NCBI GenBank assembly: GCA_964502175.1
Contig: CAZCVE010000028.1
Span: forward strand, 52,200 to 116,199
Direction: 5' to 3'
DNA: 64,000 bases
From: JAFLCL01 sp964502175
GTDB taxonomy: Bacteria; Myxococcota_A; Polyangia; Polyangiales; Sandaracinaceae
The notes beneath the pieces are model-generated. The model was given only the letters and a program-made list of their open reading frames with translations. It was not told the origin of the DNA and ran no database searches. The position numbers and the translations under genes are program-made. Below, piece by piece: positions 24,746 through 33,141 of this stretch. Every line of letters starts with the position of its first letter. The stretch's first letter is position 1.

Positions 24746-25795
24746 TCAGTTGTCCGCGGCGCGACACGGGGTCGGCATGCAGCGGTCGCTGCAGCAAGCG
24801 TGCGTGAGCGGGTTGCAGGAGACACCGCCGATGCATCGACCGGCCGAGCACGTCTCGTCGCCGCAGTACTCGTTGCACGACGTGCCGTCGGCCTCGTCGA
24901 CGTCGAGCGGGCAGATCGTGCTGCGGCCGGTGCACGTCTCTACGGCGTCACACGGGGCGTCGCGCGCGCGTCCGCGGCACACGGTGGTCGAGGGCGCGAG
25001 CGCATCGCGAGGACACGCCGCCGAGAGGCCGTCGCAGGTCTCTGCGAGATCACACGGACCACGCGAGGCGCGACACACGAAGCCGGCCGCGCGACCCGTG
25101 CACGTACCCCACGCGTCGACGGGAACGCGGGCATCGGTGCTCCCTCCATCGCGCGCGTCCGCAGCGAACGCATCGGCTGCCCTCGCATCGATGACGGGCG
25201 CATCGATGGAGGGTCCAGCATCCGAGGGCGGTGCGTCGATGGATGGCGCGTCGATCGGCTGAGGCGCGTCCCCGGCGATCCCAGCGTCCGTCTCCGCGAC
25301 GAACGCGTCGTCGAGATCCACCTGGCCCGCGTCGGGGCTACACGCGGCGCCCTCGCAGCGGGGCGCCACGCACACGCCGTCCGAACACTCCGTCGCGCTG
25401 GGCTCGTCGTCGGGCGGACAGGTCACCGACTGGCACGACGACGACAGCACGAAGAGGAGCACGCGGCTCGCGTCGATGCGTGTCTCGATGGTGCGCGCGA
25501 TCACGCGTCCACCGCCGCGCTGGAGCAGCACCGTGAGCCGCACGTTCGAGCCGGGGCTCACGTCGCGGAGCTCCGCGAGCACGTAGGGGCGATCGAAGCG
25601 CTGGCCGCTGCTGACGACGCGCCCCACCACCTCACGGCCGTCGCGCTGGAGGACGACTCGATCGAAGTCCACCTGCGGCACGAGGTCGGTGAGGACCTGC
25701 ACCGAGACCTCGAGGTTCGCGGCGCAGCCCGCGAGGACGAGCGCGGCGAGCGGCACGAGCAGCGCGCGGATCACACGGACGACCGACGAAGCCAT
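24746..25795 (-). CDS. Cys-rich lipoprotein with Asp/Ala linker
   Basis: 349 residues. The signal peptide ends in a lipobox (LVLAGC). Residues 25-110 form a beta-rich domain (LEVSVQVLTDLVPQVDFDRV, NVRLTVLLQRGGGRV). A long Asp/Ala/Pro/Ile linker (repeats like IDAPS, DAFAADA) follows, then a C-terminal disintegrin-like Cys cluster (CDLAETCDG.SAACP, CDAVETCTG.STICP, CNPLTHACCSDRC). This build is typical of myxobacterial outer-surface proteins. Function unknown. Confidence 0.78.
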   Translation of the reverse strand: MASSVVRVIRALLVPLAALVLAGCAANLEVSVQVLTDLVPQVDFDRVVLQRDGREVVGRVVSSGQRFDRPYVLAELRDVSPGSNVRLTVLLQRGGGRVIARTIETRIDASRVLLFVLSSSCQSVTCPPDDEPSATECSDGVCVAPRCEGAACSPDAGQVDLDDAFVAETDAGIAGDAPQPIDAPSIDAPPSDAGPSIDAPVIDARAADAFAADARDGGSTDARVPVDAWGTCTGRAAGFVCRASRGPCDLAETCDGLSAACPRDALAPSTTVCRGRARDAPCDAVETCTGRSTICPLDVDEADGTSCNEYCGDETCSAGRCIGGVSCNPLTHACCSDRCMPTPCRAADN

Positions 25796-25820
25796 CCGCA
25801 GATCCTACACGACGCCTCGG

Positions 25821-26621
25821 TCACTCCTCGTCGTCGTCCGGAGGCGCGGCCGGCATCCCGAAGCGGGCCGCGAGCTCGGCGGCCTGCTCGGGGTTCTTCG
25901 CGAGGATCTCCTGCGCGTTCTTCAGCATCTCCGCGAACGCGGGCGAGCTCATCAGCGACGCGAGGTCGGGCGGGAGCGCGCCATCGAGCTCGGTGCCGAC
26001 GCCGTCGGTGGGCTCGTCCCGATCGAGATCGTCGTCGTCGTCGTCGTCGTCCGCGCCGTCCATCGGGGGCATGAGGTCTCGCATCTTCTGCGCGAGCGCC
26101 ATCATCGCCGGGTCGTTGAGGAGCGCCATCAGATCGACGGGCATCTGCGCGCCGGGGTTCGTGCCTTCGCCCTCGAGCTCCTCGTCGCCGCCCACGGCAA
26201 ACTGCTCGGCCATCTGCGCGAGGCTCGCGCGCACGGCGCCCTGCATCGCCTCGGGATCGACCTCTTCGCCGTCCATCGCGCGCGCCATGAGCGCCTCGAC
26301 CATCGTCGGACGCGCGGTCGATCCGTCCTCCACGAGCGCGACCCACATGCCCGCTTCGCCGATCGCCTCGATCACCGCCGCATAGCTCCCGGCCTTCGTC
26401 GCGGCGTCGAGCGCGACGCCCGGCACGAAGAAGACGCCGCGCTCGTCGTCGTGTCGATCGAGCTTCTCGGCGAGCATCCGACGAAGGCCCGTCGCGAGCT
26501 CGATCGGCTCCGCGGCGAAGCTCGCGCCGGTGTCGAGCAGCACCGCATCGGAGAGGACGACGACGCCTGCACCCGGTGCGTGATCGGGCAGTCGGAGGAG
26601 CGCGATCGCTTGGAGGCTCAT
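25821..26621 (-). CDS. Acidic cytoplasmic protein, unknown function
   Basis: 266 residues from the ATG at 26621. The N-terminal ~110 residues are globular (SLQAIALLRLPDHAPG, VFFVPGVALDAATKAGSY, MWVALVED). The rest is helical and very acidic, with a run of eight Asp (from a GTC-type trinucleotide repeat at 26029-26051) and a closing helix (AFAEMLKNAQEILAKNPEQAAELAARFGMP). No family is recognised. It is divergent from the NosL-like gene across about 100 bp. Confidence 0.7.
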   Translation of the reverse strand: MSLQAIALLRLPDHAPGAGVVVLSDAVLLDTGASFAAEPIELATGLRRMLAEKLDRHDDERGVFFVPGVALDAATKAGSYAAVIEAIGEAGMWVALVEDGSTARPTMVEALMARAMDGEEVDPEAMQGAVRASLAQMAEQFAVGGDEELEGEGTNPGAQMPVDLMALLNDPAMMALAQKMRDLMPPMDGADDDDDDDDLDRDEPTDGVGTELDGALPPDLASLMSSPAFAEMLKNAQEILAKNPEQAAELAARFGMPAAPPDDDEE

Positions 26622-26724
26622 GGCGCGCGGGTGTAGCACGAGGCCCGCGCGCGCCTGCGGCCGATCGTCGCAGGGCACTGCCCCCAGATGGTCACCTGCG
26701 CGTTCGCGGCTAGAACACGCGACG

Positions 26725-27219
26725 ATGAACGTCCTCGCACTGCGATCGCGTCGTGGTTTCCTCGGAGCCCTCTCGCGCACCGCGCTCGGCTTCGGCGTGT
26801 TCGCCGCCGCAGCGTGCGCGGGCGGCGAAGACGAGGCGTCGGCGCAGCGCGCGACGACCGGCCGCTGCGCGCTCTGCGGCATGCGCGTCACGCGAGGCAG
26901 CGCCTTCGCATCGGGCGCGGTCGAAGCGAACGGCCAGGAGGTCCTCTTCGACTCGGTGAAGTGCATGTTCCGCTGGCTCGGCCAGCACACGGACGCGCGC
27001 GATCCGTGGACGACGGAGCACCTCTCACGCAGCGAGCACCCCGCGCGCGATCTCTTCTACGTGATGGGCTCGGACATCGACGGCCCGATGGGCGCCGACC
27101 TCGTACCCGTCGACACGCGCGAGCACGCGGAACAGATCAGGACGAGCCACCACGGCACGCAGATCCTCGCGTTCAGCGAGGTCACGAGCGACGTACTCGA
27201 CGAGCTCTTCCGCATGTGA
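26725..27219 (+). CDS. NosL-family protein with Tat-like signal
   Basis: 164 residues. The N-terminus RSRRGFLGALSRTALGFGVFAAAACAGG combines a twin-arginine motif with a lipobox-like AAAC, so export by Tat and lipid anchoring are likely. The mature part starts with the NosL signature RCALCGMRVTRG (CxxCGM) and has FDSVKCMF with a second metal-candidate Cys/Met pair, then YVMGSDIDGPMGADLVP. NosL binds Cu(I) for nitrous oxide reductase, but no nos genes lie nearby, so the partner here is unknown. The ATG at 26725 has no clear ribosome site. Confidence 0.85.
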   Translation: MNVLALRSRRGFLGALSRTALGFGVFAAAACAGGEDEASAQRATTGRCALCGMRVTRGSAFASGAVEANGQEVLFDSVKCMFRWLGQHTDARDPWTTEHLSRSEHPARDLFYVMGSDIDGPMGADLVPVDTREHAEQIRTSHHGTQILAFSEVTSDVLDELFRM

Positions 27220-27246
27220 CCTTGCGAGCCGGCGCGCACGCGCCGC

Positions 27247-28218
27247 ATGCTCGTGGGCATGACTTGGAAGTGGATGGGGCTCGCCGCGGGAGCGGCGTGT
27301 GTGATGGGTGCGAGCACACCGACGGTGGCACACGCTTGCTCGCCGCCGATCGGCAGTGGGGGCTGCGTGGAGAACATCGACGTGTTCCCCGACGTGCTCG
27401 TGCGACCGACGAACGCCTGCATCGTGGCTTCGTGGTCGATCGAGGCTCCTCCCCCGGGAGCGGTGCTGGACGCCGCGATCCTGCTGGACGCTCCTTCGAT
27501 CGACGGCGGTGTTCCGGATCAGCCTGACGGCGGCACGCGCGACTTCGTCTACGTCTCTCCCGACGGCGAAGAGATCGCGCTCTCGCCTGGGGGCGGGCTC
27601 CGCTGTCCCACACGCGAGCTCGACCCTGCGACGGAGTACGTGATCGTCGGACCGACCCGATGCACGGGCGCGCCTCGCGAGTACGCACGCTTCACGACCA
27701 CGGACGGGTCCGACACCACGCCGCCCACGACACCCGGCGAGGTGGTCAGCACGTGTCGCACGGAGGTCTGCGCGGATGGCGCGTGCTGTGGCCCGTACAC
27801 GGCGGTCTACGTGCACAGCTCCTGGGAGCCATCGAGTGACGACTCGGGCGTCGTGCTGTACGCGACCTCTGCGGGTCTGAGGCGAAGCGCCGGCTCCGAG
27901 ACGGCAGTCGTGACCAGCGGGTCCGTGATGTTCGGTCGCCTCATCAACGGTAGTGGGAGCGGGTTCGTCAGCCCCGGGAGCCCTCCCACCTCCGTCGTCG
28001 CCGTCGACATCGCAGGCAACGCGAGCGAGCCCGGCCCCACCTCCGCGTCGTGCGTGCCGGTACCTGACGCGGGACTCGGCTCGGACATGGATGCGGGCGT
28101 GGAGGGCTCGCGATCGGGCTCGTGCAGTCTGCACGCGCGGACGAACGACGAAGGCCCGTCGATCGTGATCGCGGGCCTCGCTCTGCTCGGCGTGATCGCA
28201 CGCCGTCGTCGTCGCTGA
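27247..28218 (+). CDS. Secreted protein with MYXO-CTERM-like sorting tail
   Basis: 323 residues (the ATG at 27259 is an alternative start). A signal peptide ends near VAHAC. The mature region contains a Cys-rich, beta-sandwich-like domain (ASWSIEAPPPGAVLDAAILL, YVIVGPTRC, SVVAVDIAGNASEP). The tail has a Cys (GSCSLH), a hydrophobic helix (IVIAGLALLGVIA) and RRRRR, the arrangement of MYXO-CTERM signals processed by myxosortase for surface display. It therefore probably becomes an outer-surface protein. The ligand or role is unknown. Confidence 0.75.
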   Translation: MLVGMTWKWMGLAAGAACVMGASTPTVAHACSPPIGSGGCVENIDVFPDVLVRPTNACIVASWSIEAPPPGAVLDAAILLDAPSIDGGVPDQPDGGTRDFVYVSPDGEEIALSPGGGLRCPTRELDPATEYVIVGPTRCTGAPREYARFTTTDGSDTTPPTTPGEVVSTCRTEVCADGACCGPYTAVYVHSSWEPSSDDSGVVLYATSAGLRRSAGSETAVVTSGSVMFGRLINGSGSGFVSPGSPPTSVVAVDIAGNASEPGPTSASCVPVPDAGLGSDMDAGVEGSRSGSCSLHARTNDEGPSIVIAGLALLGVIARRRRR

Positions 28219-28224
28219 GCGCGA

Positions 28225-29460
28225 TCAGGCTGGGCGGGCGCGGACCTTCACGGTCTGGCCGACGAGGTCGAGCATGCGGCGGAGCTCGTCGTAGTCCGGG
28301 TGCTTGAGGCGGAGCCACGCGTTGGCCATGTAGCCGGCCTCGACGGGCTGGGTGGGCGTGCCGGACGGCGGCAGGTGCGCGTCCATGATCCACTGGCCGA
28401 ACGCGCGCTCGATCTGCTGCATGCCGTCGTAGTGGCTGATGCGTCCGTCGCGATCGGGGCGGAGCGCGATCACGCCCGCGGCGTAGCGACGCGAGAGGCG
28501 CTGGCTCTTCTTGCCGTGGACGACCGCCATCGCCCACTCCTTGTAGATGTCGATCTCGTTGCCCGTCGCGTAGAGGTCCCACGCGCGCACGCCCGGAGGT
28601 CGGCAGCCGATCTCGGAGAACTTCAGGCCCTTCGGGCCATAGAACCACTCCATGTGCGTGGCGCTCGTCTCGATGCCGAGCGACTCGATCACGCGGCGGC
28701 CCATCTCCTTGATCTCGCGGTAGCCGTCCGCCGAGTCGAGGCGGTTCGTCGACACGAACTGCGGGCTGATCCAGCGCGTGCGCATCGCCTCGAGCACGCC
28801 CGGGTAGTAGTGGCACGCGAAGTCGTGGATGACGCGGCCCTCGACGGTGATCGTGTCGTAGAAGCCCTCGTGGCCCTCGATGAATTCTTCGACGCCGATC
28901 GAGCGACCGCGGTCGACCTGCATCTCGCGCAAGCCCGCCTCGAGCTCGCTCGCGTCGTTCACCTTGATGGTGCCCGACGCGCCCGCGCCGTCGCGCGGCT
29001 TGAGGATCAGCGGGTAGCCGACGGCCTTCGCGAACTCGCGGATCTCGTAGGCGTCGCCCGACCCGAGCGACTGCGCGCACGGGATGCCGTTCTTGCGCAG
29101 GTGCTCCTTCATCGTCGGCTTGTCGCGACAGAGGAACGTCGTCTCGACGCTCGTGCCGGGGATGCCGAGGATCTCGCGCACCTTGGCCGCGCACATCACG
29201 TGCGCCTCGATCACGGCCTCGAGACGGTTGATCTTCACGCGCTGCTGGAGCCAGCGGCAGACGCGCTCGACCTCGGCGACGTTCGTCACGTTCGAGACGC
29301 GCTCGTAGTGCGAGAGCCAGTGACGAAGGCCCTCGTCGAGCGCCTCCTTCGGTCGCTCGCCGATGCCGATCACGCGCGCACCCGCGGCGTGGAGGGCGCG
29401 CGCGAACTCGCGCTGGTTGGCGGGGAAGCAGGGCTCGAGGAGAACGACGTCGATCGGCAT
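28225..29460 (-). CDS. ATP-grasp ligase-like protein
   Basis: 411 residues from the ATG at 29460 (MPIDVVLLEPCFPANQREF). The ATP-grasp pattern is clear: an N-terminal Rossmann-like lobe, DKPTMKEHLRKNGIPCA, YPLILKPRDGAGASGTIKV as the ATP lid/Lys, VEEFIEGHEGFYDTI, and the Mg-binding GLKFSEIGCRPPG. Members join a carboxylate to an amine or thiol through acyl phosphate. The substrate cannot be told; relatives are often called carboxylate-amine ligase or carbamoyl-phosphate-synthase-like. It converges on the preceding gene with 6 bp between stops. Confidence 0.85.
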   Translation of the reverse strand: MPIDVVLLEPCFPANQREFARALHAAGARVIGIGERPKEALDEGLRHWLSHYERVSNVTNVAEVERVCRWLQQRVKINRLEAVIEAHVMCAAKVREILGIPGTSVETTFLCRDKPTMKEHLRKNGIPCAQSLGSGDAYEIREFAKAVGYPLILKPRDGAGASGTIKVNDASELEAGLREMQVDRGRSIGVEEFIEGHEGFYDTITVEGRVIHDFACHYYPGVLEAMRTRWISPQFVSTNRLDSADGYREIKEMGRRVIESLGIETSATHMEWFYGPKGLKFSEIGCRPPGVRAWDLYATGNEIDIYKEWAMAVVHGKKSQRLSRRYAAGVIALRPDRDGRISHYDGMQQIERAFGQWIMDAHLPPSGTPTQPVEAGYMANAWLRLKHPDYDELRRMLDLVGQTVKVRARPA

Positions 29461-29503
29461 CGACCGCGGAGGGTACCAAACGCGTATGTTGTGTGGCGGC
29501 CTC

Positions 29504-30268
29504 ATGCGAACACCACGACGACACCGCTCGCTGTTCGGGGCGCTCCTCGTCGCCTCGTGCGCTGGCGCTCCATCCGTTCAGCCGACCAGTTCGTCGGTCT
29601 GCAACGCGCAGAGCGTCCTGGTGGCCGAGCGAACAGCTGACGCGATCTGCATCGATCGCTTCGAAGCCACTGTCGGGCGCTATCAGGAATGCGTCAGCGC
29701 CAACGCCTGCGAACCCAACGACGGCACGGTGCTCGGTCCCGAGTTCGAAGGAACCGAAGGGTTCTGGCAGCAGTTCTGCACGTCACGCATGGGGCGCGCT
29801 GATCTGCCGCTGAACTGCGTGGACTGGCACGCTGCGCACCGGTTCTGTGCGTGGGCAGGGGGACGCCTGCCGTCGACGCGCGAATGGTTGCTCGCGCACG
29901 GCGCGAGCGCGACGGACGGTGGGCGGGCCAACGTCTGCGACCGATCGTGCCGAAGGATGTTCGAGTCGCTCGGAAGGCCCGGCGAATACGTCGACATCGA
30001 CGATGGGTTCGAGAGCGTCAGCCCCGTGGGTGCGCTCGCGGCCGGCACGACGCGAGACGCGATCCACGATCTCGCGGGCAACCTCGGCGAGTGGACGAGC
30101 GATGCCTTCGAACCGAATGGCAACGACCAACGTCCCGACCGACGCACCGTGCTCGGAAGCTCATGGGAGACCATCTCCGCCGAGTACGTGAGCGGGACCA
30201 CGCCGTACGGACACGCGGCGGATGGCCGTGGCGAGTCGCTCGGGTTCCGGTGCGCCTACCCACGCTGA
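29504..30268 (+). CDS. FGE/SUMF-domain lipoprotein
   Basis: 254 residues from ATG 29504 (another in-frame ATG lies 18 bp earlier). The signal peptide ends in a lipobox-like VASC. The mature part is a formylglycine-generating-enzyme-type fold: ICIDRFEATVGRYQECV, LNCVDWHAAHRFCAWAGGRLPSTREW, DAIHDLAGNLGEWTSDAF and SLGFRCAY. This is the cofactorless C-type-lectin-like variety; the two active-site Cys of true FGE are not evident, so it is more likely a binding or surface protein than a sulfatase activator. Confidence 0.85.
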   Translation: MRTPRRHRSLFGALLVASCAGAPSVQPTSSSVCNAQSVLVAERTADAICIDRFEATVGRYQECVSANACEPNDGTVLGPEFEGTEGFWQQFCTSRMGRADLPLNCVDWHAAHRFCAWAGGRLPSTREWLLAHGASATDGGRANVCDRSCRRMFESLGRPGEYVDIDDGFESVSPVGALAAGTTRDAIHDLAGNLGEWTSDAFEPNGNDQRPDRRTVLGSSWETISAEYVSGTTPYGHAADGRGESLGFRCAYPR

Positions 30269-30313
30269 CGGCGTGCCGGTGACATCCTCTAACGCATCCC
30301 CTACGGTATCCCC

Positions 30314-30571
30314 ATGGAGCGCCTCAACGTGAACATCCCCGCGGCGGCTCGAACGTCGCTGCGACAGCTCGCGAAGGAAGAGTCGACGACGGAAGGCGAG
30401 CTCGCCCGCGCGCTCTTGCTCGAGGCGCTGGCCCGCGTGGAGCGCCGTCGATGGCTCGAGCAGGCGGCACGCGCAGCGACGCCGGAGCGAAAGGCGCGCG
30501 ACGTGCAGATGCTCGAGGCGCTCGATAAGTGGAGCGCTGTGCCCGCCGAGAAGCGGACCAAGAAGCGATGA
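30314..30571 (+). CDS. Ribbon-helix-helix-like antitoxin
   Basis: 85 residues. The N-terminus MERLNVNIPAAARTSLRQLA starts with a strand and helix like CopG/RHH antitoxins (R.NV.IP....L..LA), and the C-terminal half is a charged helix that would bind the toxin. It overlaps the downstream toxin by ATGA. Three ATCC(C/T)-type repeats lie just upstream (30285-30313) and could be an autoregulatory site, which is inference. Confidence 0.7.
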   Translation: MERLNVNIPAAARTSLRQLAKEESTTEGELARALLLEALARVERRRWLEQAARAATPERKARDVQMLEALDKWSAVPAEKRTKKR

Positions 30572-30912
30572 TCGAACGTGGTGACGTAGTCTCGGCGCGC
30601 CGTCGGATCGGGTTCGACGTGCCCGTGGACGACGAGCGGTTCGTCGTCTTAGAGGACGATCATCTCGTCGCCTCGTTGCCCACGGTCATCGTCGTTCCCC
30701 TGGATCTCTGGTCCGTACGCGACGTCGACGATCCGCTCAGCCTTCGCATCACCAAGCGAGAAGCGGGAACGAAGCACGACATGGCCGCCCGCCTCACGCT
30801 CCTGGGCGCGCGCGTGGCAGACAAGCTCTCGCTCCATCCCAGCGGACGGCTGTCGCCTTCGACCCTCGCCGAGCTCGACGAGCGCATGCGGCGGGTGCTC
30901 GGGCTCGCCTGA
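30568..30912 (+). CDS. MazF/PemK-type toxin-like protein
   Basis: 114 residues, beginning at the ATGA overlap. The N-terminus IERGDVVSARRR and the strand set RFVVLEDDHLVASLPTVIVVPLDL match the PemK/MazF beta-barrel (RGDVV, VIVVPLT). A short helical tail (LSPSTLAELDERMRRVLG) follows, also typical. Such toxins cut RNA and are neutralised by the upstream partner. The central loop has diverged from the canonical family, so activity is inferred. Confidence 0.7.
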   Translation: MIERGDVVSARRRIGFDVPVDDERFVVLEDDHLVASLPTVIVVPLDLWSVRDVDDPLSLRITKREAGTKHDMAARLTLLGARVADKLSLHPSGRLSPSTLAELDERMRRVLGLA

Positions 30913-30926
30913 GCGTCGTTCGCGCT

Positions 30927-30944
30927 CGCCTCCGATCCGAGGCG
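30927..30944 (+). terminator. Short stem-loop between toxin gene and glgA
   Basis: CGCCTC and GAGGCG pair across a 6-nt loop 15 bp after the toxin stop. It may be a weak terminator or part of the glgA leader. Confidence 0.3.
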
Positions 30945-30961
30945 TCCGTTATGTTCGGCGG

Positions 30962-32485
30962 ATGGCCTCGATCGACGGCAAGGGCGCACCGATGAACATC
31001 CTGTTCGTGAGCGCGGAGGTCGCGCCGTTCGCGAAGACGGGCGGCCTCGGCGACGTGTGCGGCGCGCTGCCGCGCTACCTCGCGCGCCTCGGGCACGACG
31101 TGCGAGTCGTGCTGCCGCTCTACCGTCGCGTGCGGGAGTACGCGCAGAAGAACGGCGTCACGTTCAGCCGCGTGCTCGACGATCTGTCGGTCCAGCTCGG
31201 ACAGAAGAAGGTCACGTTCTCGATCATCGAGGCGAAGCTGCCCGGCACCGGCGACGCGTCGACGCCGTCCGTGTCCTGCTACTTCGTCGCGAACCCGAGC
31301 CTCTACGATCGACAGGGCATCTACACGCAGGACGCCGATGAGCACCTGCGCTTCGCGTTGCTGCAGTGGGCCGCGCTCAAGCTCTGCCAGTTCCAGCGGT
31401 TCGCGCCCGACATCGTCCACGCGAACGACTGGCAGACGGCGCTCCTGCCGCTGATGGTCAAGACCGCGTTCGGTTGGGACAAGCTCTTCGCGAAGACCAA
31501 GACCGTCCTCACGATCCACAACATCGGCCACCAAGGCGGGTTCGCCGCGGACGTGCTGCCCGACACCGGCCTCACCGAGGTGAAGGAGCACTTCCACCAA
31601 GAGTTCCTCGCGCAGGGCCGCATCAACTTCCTCCTCACCGGCATCCTCTACGCGGACGCGATCACCACGGTGAGCCCGACGTACGCGCGCGAGATCACGA
31701 CGCCCGAGCACGGGGTCGGCATGGACCCGTTCCTCCGCAGCCGCGGGCCCGCGGTGGTGGGCATCCTCAACGGCATCGACGAGGACGTGTGGAGCCCCGA
31801 GGTCGACACGCTGATCCCGCAGCGCTTCGACGCGGAGCGCATCGAGCTCAAGGAGGCCAACAAGAAGGCGCTCTGCGAGTCGCAGCGCCTGCCGTATCAC
31901 CCGCGCGCGCCGATGTTCGGCATCGTCTCGCGGATGGCGTGGCAGAAGGGCTTCGACCTCTGCATGGAGGTCTTGCCGCGCCTCTTCGCGCAGCACGACG
32001 CCCAGCTCGTCGTGCTCGGCTCGGGCGATCCGAAGTACGAGGGCTTCTTCTCGCAGCTCGCGCGGCAGTACCCGCACAAGGTCGCGTTCCATCAGGGCTT
32101 CTCGGAGCCGCTCGCGCACCTCATCGAGGCGGGCTCGGACTTCTTCTTGATGCCCTCGCGCTACGAGCCGTGCGGCCTCAACCAGATGTACTCGCTGCGC
32201 TACGGCACGGTGCCGATCGTGCACAAGACCGGCGGCCTCGCCGACACGGTGCGCCTCGTGCGCGGCACACGCGCGGACGTCGGCAACGGCATCGTGTTCG
32301 AGCACTTCGACGGCGTCGCGCTGAAGTGGGCGCTCAGCTGGGCGCTCGAGCTGTGGGGCACGGGCGCTGGCCCCGATCGCGCGCGCTTCAGGGAGCTCCA
32401 GCGTCGCGGCATGCGCGAGGATCTCGGGTGGACCCGCCGCGTGACCGAGTACGTACGCGTCTACCGCGGTCTCACGGGGCGCTGA
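30962..32485 (+). CDS. glgA: Glycogen synthase GlgA
   Basis: 507 residues, GT5 family. It transfers glucose from ADP-glucose to growing alpha-1,4-glucan. Seen: MNILFVSAEVAPFAKTGGLGDV with the KTGGL ADP-glucose motif, HANDWQTALLPL, LTIHNIGHQGGF, TTVSPTYAREI, GILNGIDEDVWSPEVD, and the catalytic C-terminal PSRYEPCGLNQMYSLRYG followed by HKTGGLADTV. The ATG at 30992 would give the classical N-terminus; the ATG at 30962 adds ten residues. No other glycogen genes are adjacent. It sits between two toxin-antitoxin-like pairs. Confidence 0.96.
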   Translation: MASIDGKGAPMNILFVSAEVAPFAKTGGLGDVCGALPRYLARLGHDVRVVLPLYRRVREYAQKNGVTFSRVLDDLSVQLGQKKVTFSIIEAKLPGTGDASTPSVSCYFVANPSLYDRQGIYTQDADEHLRFALLQWAALKLCQFQRFAPDIVHANDWQTALLPLMVKTAFGWDKLFAKTKTVLTIHNIGHQGGFAADVLPDTGLTEVKEHFHQEFLAQGRINFLLTGILYADAITTVSPTYAREITTPEHGVGMDPFLRSRGPAVVGILNGIDEDVWSPEVDTLIPQRFDAERIELKEANKKALCESQRLPYHPRAPMFGIVSRMAWQKGFDLCMEVLPRLFAQHDAQLVVLGSGDPKYEGFFSQLARQYPHKVAFHQGFSEPLAHLIEAGSDFFLMPSRYEPCGLNQMYSLRYGTVPIVHKTGGLADTVRLVRGTRADVGNGIVFEHFDGVALKWALSWALELWGTGAGPDRARFRELQRRGMREDLGWTRRVTEYVRVYRGLTGR

Positions 32486-32527
32486 CGGAATGAAGAACAG
32501 TCGAGCGCGAGACGTCTCGAGGGCCTC

Positions 32528-32860
32528 ATGAAGCGACGCGGCCTCGTCTCAGCCATCGCGGCCGTGGTGTTCGCGCGCTCCGTCGTGCGCGCCGACGCGG
32601 TGGCTCCGCCCGCCGGCGAGCGCGTGCAGATCGTGTCGATCGACACCGCCGCGAGTGTGATCGTCGTGCGCACGGGAGGCGCGCGAGGGCGCGAGCGGCC
32701 GGCGCGCTACAGCGGCCTCACGCGCATCCGCGTGGGCGGCATGCTCGCGGCCATCACGGACCTGCGTCCGGGCATGCAAGTGACGGTTCGCTTCGCCGCG
32801 ACCGAGTCGGGACGCGAAGGCACGATGCTCGTCTCGATCGACGCCGCCTCGAGCCGCTGA
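32528..32860 (+). CDS. Small secreted protein, unknown function
   Basis: 110 residues with a signal-like N-terminus (MKRRGLVSAIAAVVFARSVVRADA). The mature part is a small beta-rich domain (VQIVSIDTAASVIVVRTGG, LTRIRVGGMLAAITDLRPGMQVTVRFA) that looks like an OB- or SH3-like barrel of the DUF5666 style. That fold guess is inference. It lies 42 bp after glgA. Confidence 0.6.
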   Translation: MKRRGLVSAIAAVVFARSVVRADAVAPPAGERVQIVSIDTAASVIVVRTGGARGRERPARYSGLTRIRVGGMLAAITDLRPGMQVTVRFAATESGREGTMLVSIDAASSR

Positions 32861-32898
32861 CGCGCACGCCCGTTCACGGACCGCGCTACCCTCGCGAG

Positions 32899-33141
32899 GT
32901 GGACGACCGGAAGCCGCGCACGCCGATCGACCGCGAGACGCGCGCGCGCGCGTTCGCGAAGCTCGAGTCGATGCGTCGCCACGAAGAGTTCGCGGCCACG
33001 CCGGAGGAGAGGCTTCGGTCGCTGGCAGCCCTCCTCGAAGTCGCCGATCACTTCGCACCGTCGCGACCCGCGGACGCCGACGCGAAGCTCGCGGCGGCGA
33101 GCCGTGCGCGTCTCCTCGCGTGGCGGACGGCGCGACGATGA
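32899..33141 (+). CDS. Probable antitoxin partner of nucleotidyltransferase
   Basis: 80 residues from a GTG (MDDRKPRTPIDRETRARAF). It is entirely helical and charged, with no recognised family. It overlaps the nucleotidyltransferase start by ATGA, the arrangement of type II/IV toxin-antitoxin pairs. The call rests on size, coupling and partner rather than on sequence similarity. Confidence 0.5.
   Translation: MDDRKPRTPIDRETRARAFAKLESMRRHEEFAATPEERLRSLAALLEVADHFAPSRPADADAKLAAASRARLLAWRTARR

Noticed and set aside
26029..26051. GTC trinucleotide run as a phase-variation switch
   Set aside because: The unit is 3 bp and encodes Asp in frame, so length changes would not alter the reading frame.
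30962..32485. A glycogen operon around glgA
   Set aside because: The neighbours are toxin-antitoxin-like and unknown genes; no glgB, glgC or glgP is present in the window.
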